Below, piece after piece: positions 6,121 to 10,870 of a stretch of 10,870 nt of DNA; within the stretch, counting starts at the first letter, position 1; the number at the start of each line of letters is the position of its first letter. The DNA is taken from positions 1 through 10,870 of the forward strand of contig JAPPJA010000506.1 of assembly GCA_028874675.1 (NCBI GenBank), given 5' to 3'. Under the pieces are notes generated by a model, which was not told the origin of the DNA, did no database searches, and worked only from the letters and a program-made list of their open reading frames with translations. Made by a program: the position numbers and the translations under genes. Source of the DNA: Chloroflexota bacterium. GTDB taxonomy: Bacteria; Chloroflexota; Dehalococcoidia; Lucifugimonadales; UBA3495.

Positions 6121-6126
6121 ATTATA
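6121..6126 (-). promoter_or_regulatory. -10 element of the SDR gene
   Basis: The minus-strand sequence GC-TATAAT-GC lies 66 nt before the ATG at 6054. The position fixes the SDR start downstream of it. No convincing -35 hexamer is present at 16-18 nt. Confidence 0.4.
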
Positions 6127-6352
6127 GCAGAGCGAAGGGCCGGGAGAAGGGAGGGACGACCCTTTACGCCGGGGCAACCGCATTGCAGTTTCAGTTCAAA
6201 TTTCGCCAGGGGTGGCGGCATAGATTCAAGCCAATCTCGCAGTCGTCCGCATTCGGGCCATGGGAGCAGTTGTGCTACTATCGAGCCGATGCTTTAGAAG
6301 ATGACGAGCTTCAATTCTTCTTCGTGGCGTGTCGCAATCCATCAATACCCTT

Positions 6353-6365
6353 GCGATTGAATCGC
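6353..6365. repeat. Short inverted repeat upstream of the exported protein
   Basis: GCGATT-G-AATCGC is a perfect 6-bp dyad around one central base, about 135 nt before the GTG start at 6500. It has the symmetry of a small dimeric-regulator operator. No T-run follows, so it is not a terminator. Confidence 0.35.
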
Positions 6366-6499
6366 GCCGCCATCAGGCTCCAGGCAGGACGCATGCCGGA
6401 CGAGGGTGTTTGAGGCCGGTGTCAGTGGTTCTTGTGGACCGGGCCGGCGCTTCGTGAAATTCATAGCCCGGCAGGCAATTTCGGGTGGGGGGAAGCTGC

Positions 6500-8446
6500 G
6501 TGGGGAAGAAACCGGCTTATTCCGTTGTCATCGCTCTGTCAGTCATATCGACTTTGGTGGTCACGTTGTTCCTGGGGGGCATTGCTACCACTCTTGCCCA
6601 GAACGACGGCCTGGCGCTGTACGTTTCATCTACCTCCGCCTTGGCCAACCAGCGGATAAGCCTTTCGGGTACGGGCTTCACTGCGGATGCGGAAATTGGT
6701 GAGGTGGCGGAAGGGGAAACCCAGGTATCCGGTATAACCCTGGAAGGCAAGGATATTCCCTGGGACCGAATCAACGGCGGAAACACGGTCAGCATCGATA
6801 GCGACGGCGCATGGTCAGCCACGGTGGACCTGCCGGTAAATGCCGTCACCACAGCTGAAGGCTACAAAACCATCAAGGCAACCGATTCAACAGGCGTGTC
6901 GGATACGCGCGAAATCCGCATTAAACAGAGGGCCATGTTTATTGACCCGGACAGCGAACGGGTTGGGACCATCGCTCTGGTCGTCGGCGGTGGCTTTCCC
7001 GCCAGGAACGACAACGTGCCCAGTTTCCCAGTGACTATAACCTACGACACCGGCTCCGGAACTGGCACGACTCAATCCGTTGTGCCCCATGCCAATGGCG
7101 AAATTCGGGCTAACATTCGAATTCCAACCACGGCATCGATCCCCTCTTCCAACACGGTCAAGGTCTCTTTCCAGGATGATGACGGTGTGATCGTTGAGGA
7201 GACGGCCGCTCACGAAGTGTTGCCTTCCCTCATCGATTTTTACCCGACCACAGGCATACCGGGCAACACTTTTTATGTCACTGTGGCGGGCTACAAGCCC
7301 TATGTTCCGGTACAGAGCGTGACCCTGAACGGCCGTGATATGTCCCAGGGCCGCCAGCTTGCCACCAACGTTGACGGAAACCTGGAATTCGGCTTCCATA
7401 TTCCCCCTATGGACCCGGCAACTTATCCCGTCGAGTTCGTATTGGGGGGTGTTACGTTCTCCTCCAGCTTTACGCTAAGAGCGGGACCCACTCCCATTCC
7501 TGCTCCGACGGCCACTCCCGCGCCTTCACCGACGCCTACCGTTACGCCCACGCCCACGCCCGCACCGGACGAGCCACCCGAGAAGATCAGGCTCAGCCGT
7601 AGCAGTGGGCCACCGGGCGCCGTCGTGACCGTTTACGGCGAAGGATTTCATCCGTTCCTGCCTATGCGGCGCGTGGACGTGGGAGATGTCAAGGCATCCC
7701 CGGACCCCAGACCTTCCACCGACAAGGACGGCAGGATCACTTTCGACGTAATTATTCCTTCCCTGGAACCAGGCACTTACCACTTTGACGTAAGAATGGG
7801 GACCAGCGTCAGCGGCAATTTCGCCTGGGCCAGCGTTGACTTTACGGTGACCGCCCTGCCCACTCCCACTCCCACACCCGCTCCCACTGCCACCCCTGCG
7901 CCCACACTGGCGCCACAACTCCCGGGGGCCAAGGAACCGCCCCACGTATTCATGGGGACGGCCCGGCTGGACGGTTTACCGGTTGCCGAGGGCACGCCCA
8001 TCAGCGCCTATGACGGTACCAGGCTGGTGGGGGCTACCGAGTCTGGCCCCAACGGAAAGTTCAGCATCCATACCCATCGCGTCAGCAACCTCATCAGCTT
8101 CGCGGTGGATAATATTCCCGCCAGCGAGGTCTGGAGTCAATGGGAGTCCGGCAGGGTAACTCGAGGCTTTCATCTCACCGCGGGTTCCTTCAGCCATACT
8201 GAAGACTTGCCGGAGACATTGTTTCGGGATAACCCCAGCCTGGAGGCGGTCTTTTTCTACGATAATGCTCGCAAGGTCTGGGAGTTCTACGACCCGCTGA
8301 TTGGCAGCTTCAATACATTGGAGAAATTTGTCAGTGGGCAGCCCTATCTATTCCTGGTCAAACGGAATGCCTGGGTTGTGATGAACGGTACTGAGCGTTA
8401 CTTCTCCTGTGTGGATGACAACTGCTGGAACCAGGTCTTGTGGTGA
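6500..8446 (+). CDS. Large exported protein with Ig-like domains and two Pro-Thr linkers
   Basis: This 648-residue protein begins at GTG 6500, preceded by GGGGGGAAG. An earlier in-frame GTG at 6485 has no ribosome site. Residues 1-33 are a signal peptide: KK, then a hydrophobic core VVIALSVISTLVVTLFLGG, with likely cleavage after TTLA. Residues about 34-325 look like several beta-sandwich (IPT/TIG-like) modules, with ISLSGTGFTADAEI, TIALVVGGGFPA and DFYPTTGIPGNTFYVTVAGY. A first Pro/Thr/Ala linker (330-356) leads to another sandwich (LSRSSGPPGAVVTVYGEGF). A second linker (454-472) leads to a C-terminal region with FMGTARLDGLPVAEGTPISAYD and WEFYDPLIGSFNTLEKFVSGQPYLFLV, of a type seen at the ends of Chloroflexota secreted proteins. 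It may be a surface adhesin or matrix protein; no enzyme motif is seen. There is no sortase signal or C-terminal TM anchor. Confidence 0.85.
   Translation: MGKKPAYSVVIALSVISTLVVTLFLGGIATTLAQNDGLALYVSSTSALANQRISLSGTGFTADAEIGEVAEGETQVSGITLEGKDIPWDRINGGNTVSIDSDGAWSATVDLPVNAVTTAEGYKTIKATDSTGVSDTREIRIKQRAMFIDPDSERVGTIALVVGGGFPARNDNVPSFPVTITYDTGSGTGTTQSVVPHANGEIRANIRIPTTASIPSSNTVKVSFQDDDGVIVEETAAHEVLPSLIDFYPTTGIPGNTFYVTVAGYKPYVPVQSVTLNGRDMSQGRQLATNVDGNLEFGFHIPPMDPATYPVEFVLGGVTFSSSFTLRAGPTPIPAPTATPAPSPTPTVTPTPTPAPDEPPEKIRLSRSSGPPGAVVTVYGEGFHPFLPMRRVDVGDVKASPDPRPSTDKDGRITFDVIIPSLEPGTYHFDVRMGTSVSGNFAWASVDFTVTALPTPTPTPAPTATPAPTLAPQLPGAKEPPHVFMGTARLDGLPVAEGTPISAYDGTRLVGATESGPNGKFSIHTHRVSNLISFAVDNIPASEVWSQWESGRVTRGFHLTAGSFSHTEDLPETLFRDNPSLEAVFFYDNARKVWEFYDPLIGSFNTLEKFVSGQPYLFLVKRNAWVVMNGTERYFSCVDDNCWNQVLW
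7487..7567 (+). repeat. First Pro-Thr-Ala low-complexity linker (coding)
   Basis: Twenty-seven residues alternate Pro with Thr, Ala or Ser, built from repeated CCx ACx codons such as cccacgcccacg. They separate Ig-like modules of the exported protein. Such linkers are typically flexible and may be O-glycosylated. Confidence 0.85.
7859..7915 (+). repeat. Second Pro-Thr-Ala low-complexity linker (coding)
   Basis: Nineteen residues show the PTPTPTPAPTATPAP pattern, resembling the first linker in composition and codons. They separate the last sandwich domain from the C-terminal region. Confidence 0.85.
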
Positions 8447-8529
8447 TGATTGTTCGTGGAGGGTCGCCGTAAATCACCAGGCCACATGCTTCAGGACGGG
8501 CCGGTGGCAATCTCCCGCAACAATGAAAA

Positions 8530-8573
8530 ACCTCCCTCGGGGCGGCCCTTCTCAGGCGCATACCCAGGGAGGT
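8530..8573 (-). terminator. Rho-independent terminator of the ferredoxin gene
   Basis: A perfect 8-bp stem (ACCTCCCT 8530-8537 with AGGGAGGT 8566-8573) is extended by GGG/CCC with one bulge. On the minus strand it is followed by TTTTTCATTG. It begins 34 nt after the ferredoxin stop. On the plus strand no T-run follows, so it mainly serves the minus-strand gene, though the hairpin also lies after the exported protein stop. Confidence 0.75.
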
Positions 8574-8606
8574 CTTCTTCGGTTGACCTGGTTGTTAGGT
8601 TCGGGA

Positions 8607-8876
8607 CTACTTGCGCTTGAGGGCGCTGGGGTCGGTGTTCTTGAAGTAGTCGTAGTTCTTGGCGATGTAACTTTCCCATTCGGGAGGTACGGCATCTTCG
8701 GCGAAGATGGCGGTTACGGGGCACACCGGCTCGCAGGCGGCGCAGTCAATGCACTCGTCGGGGCTGATGTAGTACATGTCGTCGTCATCGGTGGTGTAAA
8801 TGCAGTCAACGGGACAGACATCGACGCAGGCTGCGTCCTTCAAACCAACACAGGGCTCGGTAATTATGTAGGCCAT
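8607..8876 (-). CDS. fdxA: 7Fe ferredoxin ([3Fe-4S] plus [4Fe-4S], FdxA-like)
   Basis: This 89-residue soluble electron carrier has the two-cluster bacterial ferredoxin plan. Cys9, Cys17, Cys21 and Cys25 (EPCVGLKDAACVDVCPVDCIY) are followed by Cys42, Cys45, Cys48 and Cys52 (DECIDCAACEPVCPVTAIF). By analogy with the Azotobacter/actinobacterial 7Fe family, Cys9, Cys17 and Cys52 bind [3Fe-4S] and Cys21, 42, 45 and 48 bind [4Fe-4S], leaving Cys25 free. The Cys11 of Azotobacter FdI is a Gly here. The acidic loop TTDDDDMYYI and the tail EDAVPPEWESYIAKN are typical. GAGGAG lies 11 nt upstream of the ATG. It is monocistronic, with its own promoter (8979-9006) and terminator (8530-8573). The redox partner is not shown by the context. 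Confidence 0.93.
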   Translation of the reverse strand: MAYIITEPCVGLKDAACVDVCPVDCIYTTDDDDMYYISPDECIDCAACEPVCPVTAIFAEDAVPPEWESYIAKNYDYFKNTDPSALKRK

Positions 8877-9149
8877 TCTCTTTCTTGCTCCTCTGAACTA
8901 ACGCTTCTTGAGTCTCCCGGCCGCTGACGGCCACGCTTCCCCGGCAACAAAACAGAAGCCTCGCGAGAAGCCAACGAAATTATAGCATAGCCCGGCCGGT
9001 TTGCAATATTGCGGCCAGCGGGAGCAGAAGGGACCGGTCGGGGTTACCAGGGGTCGGCGGCGGGTTTTGGAAGCGGGCACAACGGGAGGCTAACTGCCCT
9101 CCGGCCAGGCCGCCCTTCCCCCGTGGAGGCGGGATTGGGGCAGAGTTAA
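8877..9149. other. Intergenic region between the Lrp gene terminator and the ferredoxin gene
   Basis: No gene is supported here. Besides the ferredoxin promoter and a leader of about 95 nt, it holds GC-rich sequence without coding pattern. A 60-residue minus-strand ORF (8898-9080) has no family likeness and overlaps the promoter. Confidence 0.6.
8979..9006 (-). promoter_or_regulatory. Sigma-70-type promoter of the ferredoxin gene
   Basis: On the minus strand TTGCAA (9001-9006), a 16-nt spacer and TATAAT (8979-8984) form a good promoter. The start of transcription would be near 8972, giving a leader of about 95 nt before the ATG at 8876. The spacer contains GGGCTATGC next to the -10. Confidence 0.6.
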
Positions 9150-9172
9150 GGGGCAACCCCGCGGGCTGCCCC
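9150..9172 (-). terminator. Hairpin terminator after the Lrp/AsnC gene
   Basis: GGGGCA (9150-9155) and TGCCCC (9167-9172) form a 6-bp stem around an 11-nt GC-rich loop that contains the palindrome CCCGCGGG. It lies 33 nt beyond the stop of the regulator. On the minus strand it is followed by CTTAACTCT, a weak U-tract, so efficiency is uncertain. Confidence 0.45.
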
Positions 9173-9205
9173 CTATCGACTCTCCGCGTTGGGGCCCGGT
9201 GTCGG

Positions 9206-9646
9206 CTAGAGCACCAGGCCGTAGGTGCGCTTCTTGATGGACAGGTTTACGAAGGTCTCGGTCCGCTGCACGCCGTCGATGGGACCGATCTTGGTGCGCA
9301 GGAACTGACCCAGGCTTTCCGCCGATTCCAGGCCCGCCCAGACGAACACGTCATAGGCGCCGGTGGTTACCGCCACGTAATGGGCTTCAGGCAGGTTAAT
9401 CAGGGATTCGGCGACCACGTCGGACTTGCCGGGGCCGGTCTGCATGCCGATGAGGGCGGTGGTGGAAAAGCCCAGCTTTTCCAGGTTGGGCACGGCGACC
9501 ACGCGCACTACGTCATCATCCAGCAGCTTGCGCAGCCTCCGCCGGACGGTGCCTTCGCTCACCCCTACTTCCCTGGCGATTTTGGCGTTGGAGGCCCGCC
9601 CGTCCAGTTGCAGCAGGGCGATTATTTTTCTGTCGAGTTCATCCAT
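9206..9646 (-). CDS. Lrp/AsnC-family transcriptional regulator
   Basis: This 146-residue protein has an N-terminal winged helix-turn-helix (about 1-50: MDELDRKIIALLQLDGR, then AKIAREVGVSEGTVRRRLRKLLDDDVV) and a C-terminal RAM/AsnC ligand-binding domain (about 60-140). In the RAM domain TTGAYDVFVWAG (94-105) carries the family G-x-Y-D turn, and IDGVQRTETFVNLSIKK (123-139) closes it. Members form dimers to octamers and respond to amino acids or related ligands. ATG 9646 is preferred over GTG 9658, because GAGGGAG sits about 11 nt before the ATG but abuts the GTG. It has a strong promoter (9693-9721) with a dyad over the -35, suggesting autoregulation. The divergent BI-1 gene upstream could also be a target. 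Confidence 0.92.
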   Translation of the reverse strand: MDELDRKIIALLQLDGRASNAKIAREVGVSEGTVRRRLRKLLDDDVVRVVAVPNLEKLGFSTTALIGMQTGPGKSDVVAESLINLPEAHYVAVTTGAYDVFVWAGLESAESLGQFLRTKIGPIDGVQRTETFVNLSIKKRTYGLVL

Positions 9647-9692
9647 TGGCTGGTACACTCCCTCTTGGGCTTTGTCGGAACAAGTAGTGTAG

Positions 9693-9721
9693 ATAATAGA
9701 CCAACGTCAAATTTGTGTCAA
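9693..9721 (-). promoter_or_regulatory. Near-consensus sigma-70 promoter of the Lrp/AsnC gene
   Basis: On the minus strand a perfect TTGACA (9716-9721), a 17-nt spacer and TATTAT (9693-9698) lie about 50 nt before the ATG at 9646. This is the best promoter match in the window. The spacer contains the palindrome CAAATTTG (9708-9715). Confidence 0.75.
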
Positions 9722-9729
9722 CGGGACAC
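9715..9729. promoter_or_regulatory. Candidate operator dyad over the Lrp gene -35 box
   Basis: GTGTC-AACGG-GACAC is a 15-bp dyad with perfect 5-bp arms that covers the -35 hexamer. It adjoins CAAATTTG (9708-9715). Lrp/AsnC proteins bind about 15-bp palindromes and often repress themselves, so this is a plausible self-operator. It does not match the E. coli Lrp consensus closely. Confidence 0.4.
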
Positions 9730-9976
9730 CATAATGTTCCGAAAATCGCATGGGGCAAGCTTCAAATTATGGCTACTGCTACGGAAATCGAAAAGGGACG
9801 ATTCTCCTAATTTCGTTACCCCCGGAGCGGCAAACAGTTTTTCCTGCTTTTCCCTTCAGAATGATTCGTAACTGCCCCTGCGGGCAAGGGAAATGCCCCA
9901 TAAACTCGCCCCTGCCCGCGCGGGTTCCAGGACCGGCGCACCGCATAGTCCAGGTTCAGGCACGGATTCAGCGTTC
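9730..9976. other. Divergent intergenic region between Lrp and BI-1 genes
   Basis: No gene is supported in this stretch. It contains two GC-rich palindromes: TGCCC-CTGC-GGGCA (9873-9886) and CCCGCGCGGG (9915-9924). Short ORFs on both strands here lack any family pattern and start or stop inside regulatory sequence. The BI-1 promoter follows immediately. Confidence 0.55.
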
Positions 9977-10005
9977 TTGACCTCTCATTCAGGTTTGGAT
10001 ACATT
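9977..10005 (+). promoter_or_regulatory. Sigma-70-type promoter of the BI-1 family gene
   Basis: TTGACC (9977-9982), a 17-nt spacer and TACATT (10000-10005) lie about 80 nt before the ATG at 10088. The match is 5/6 and 4/6. Its position argues against starting the gene at the upstream in-frame codon at 9893. Confidence 0.5.
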
Positions 10006-10087
10006 GGATAGAGCAACCGTTCCGTGCCGGATTCCGGTTGCCTTAACCGTTGAAAGCAAACAATCCACAGCCAACAGAGGTACGACT

Positions 10088-10819
10088 ATGACCATGTATA
10101 ACCCATCCGCCGGCGGAGGCTTCGGCTACAACCTGGCCGAGGCCGACCGCATATTTACTTCGGCCATGACCGGCCTGTACGGCTGGACCGCGGTGGGGCT
10201 GGGGGTAGCCGGAGCCGTGGCCTGGCTGCTCAGCGCGGCCGGCGTGTTCCTGTTTGCCAGCTTCCTGGGCATGATCCTTGGCCTGGTCCTGGCCATCGGG
10301 TGCCTGTTCGGGATGCAGTTTGCCGCCCGCCGGGGCGCGCCCATTGCCGCGGTGGGGGCCCTGTACCTGGGTTTCACCGCCCTCATGGGGGCCACCCTGT
10401 CCTGGGTGTTTGCCATCTATTCCAGCGCCAGCATAGCCCAGGCCTTCGCCGGCGCCTGCGGCCTTTTCGCGGTGATGAGCATTTTCGGCTTTACCACCAA
10501 GCGCGACCTTTCGAAAATCGGAATGCTGGCTATTATCGCCCTCATCGGGATGGTGGTAGTGGGCCTGATCAACTCCTTCCTGTTTCAGTCCAGCGGGCTG
10601 CAGCTGTTGCTCAGCGTCATCACCCTGCCCGTTTTCATGGGGCTGACGGCGTGGGAAACCCAGGCCGTGAAGCAGGAGGCCCAGGAAGCCGCCGCCACGG
10701 GGAACGCCGACGCCGCCAGGCGCATCGCCCTTATCGGGTCGGCTGGCATGTTCCTCAACATCGTCAACATGTTCCTGGCCCTGCTGCACATATTCGGAAT
10801 TTTCGGGGGAGATGATTAG
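10088..10819 (+). CDS. Bax inhibitor-1 (BI-1)/YbhL-YccA family integral membrane protein
   Basis: This 243-residue protein has about seven membrane segments between residues 28 and 238. BI-1 landmarks are RIFTSAMTGLYGWTAVGLGV (21-40, TM1), GLFAVMSIFGFTTKRDLSKIG (125-145) and LTAWETQAVKQ (186-196), followed by the terminal helix GSAGMFLNIVNMFLALLHIFG. Family members are cytosolic-membrane proteins; the Bacillus YetJ homologue is a pH-sensitive calcium leak channel. Two positions where that channel has its gating aspartates read Glu190 (AWETQ for YDTQ) and Asn224 (FLNIVN for YLDFIN), so the pH sensor may differ. GAGG lies 7 nt before ATG 10088. Upstream in-frame sequence back to 9893 crosses the promoter and is not family-like. 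The gene appears monocistronic. Confidence 0.92.
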   Translation: MTMYNPSAGGGFGYNLAEADRIFTSAMTGLYGWTAVGLGVAGAVAWLLSAAGVFLFASFLGMILGLVLAIGCLFGMQFAARRGAPIAAVGALYLGFTALMGATLSWVFAIYSSASIAQAFAGACGLFAVMSIFGFTTKRDLSKIGMLAIIALIGMVVVGLINSFLFQSSGLQLLLSVITLPVFMGLTAWETQAVKQEAQEAAATGNADAARRIALIGSAGMFLNIVNMFLALLHIFGIFGGDD

Positions 10820-10870
10820 TACTACAACGACGAGTTATGCTGGTAATATGAAGGGATGAAACAAATGGTC

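Larger units (their letters stand above)
6055..6499. other. Divergent intergenic region between the SDR and the exported protein
   Basis: This stretch has no convincing gene. It carries the SDR leader and a TATAAT on the minus strand (6121-6126), an inverted repeat at 6353-6365, and presumably the promoter of the exported protein. A poor match (TTGTGG, 17 nt, TGAAAT around 6431-6460) is the best plus-strand candidate. Short overlapping ORFs in several frames here show no family-like pattern. Confidence 0.6.

Noticed and set aside
6055..6183. Upstream extension of the SDR by 43 residues
   Set aside because: The extension has no SDR likeness, crosses a TATAAT and ends where a good ribosome site and ATG at 6054 occur.
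7487..7915. Repeated cccac/gcccac units considered as a tandem or CRISPR-like repeat
   Set aside because: They are in-frame Pro-Thr/Ala codons inside a gene; no constant repeat-spacer structure exists.
10043..10789. 248-codon minus-strand ORF across the BI-1 gene
   Set aside because: Composition is Gly/His/Gln-rich shadow sequence and it overlaps a well-supported membrane protein on the plus strand.
10856..10870. Possible start of another plus-strand gene (AAGGG then ATG AAA CAA ATG)
   Set aside because: Only five codons are visible before the window ends, and the AAGGG abuts the ATG too closely to be a convincing ribosome site.

Overview
The window looks like a GC-rich bacterial chromosome segment, most plausibly a Chloroflexota genome of the Dehalococcoidia/SAR202 kind. 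This is inferred from three things: a thiolase-like/DUF35 pair and a quinone-like set of SDR and ferredoxin genes of the type common there, a secreted protein whose Ig-like domains are joined by Pro-Thr-Ala linkers, and the overall gene style. No rRNA, tRNA, CRISPR array, transposase or phage structural gene was seen.

Layout. (a) 2-196 is the 3' end of a gene, perhaps a class V aminotransferase. (b) 280-1348 holds an orphan HicB-like gene facing a TIR-like (PF10137-type) putative NADase; their stops are 10 nt apart. (c) 1503-1523 is a REP-like palindrome. (d) 1566-3187 is a tight two-gene operon: a thiolase-fold protein without the usual nucleophilic cysteine, followed by a DUF35 zinc-ribbon/OB partner. 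(e) 3210-3836 (minus) is a RelE/ParE-type toxin preceded by an unrecognised small protein, the presumed antitoxin. (f) 3921-5199 (minus) is a cassette of HEPN protein, unrecognised protein with a coiled-coil tail, and TPR protein, joined by two ATGA overlaps. (g) 5263-6054 (minus) is a divergent SDR that lacks the YxxxK catalytic pair. (h) 6500-8446 (plus) is a large exported protein. (i) 8607-8876 (minus) is a 7Fe ferredoxin with its own promoter and terminator. (j) 9206-9646 (minus) is an Lrp/AsnC regulator with a near-consensus sigma-70 promoter and a dyad at its -35. (k) 10088-10819 (plus) is a Bax-inhibitor-1 family membrane protein.

Working together. Housekeeping or metabolic genes (thiolase/DUF35, SDR, ferredoxin, Lrp, BI-1) are interleaved with small accessory modules that have an immunity or toxin-antitoxin character (HicB orphan, TIR-like protein, RelE module, HEPN cassette). 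Several accessory genes are visibly more AT-rich than the metabolic genes, which fits piecemeal acquisition. The best candidates for something undescribed are the HEPN/coiled-coil/TPR cassette, the RelE-type toxin with an unfamiliar partner, and the cysteine-less thiolase/DUF35 pair as a possible acyl-CoA retro-aldolase.
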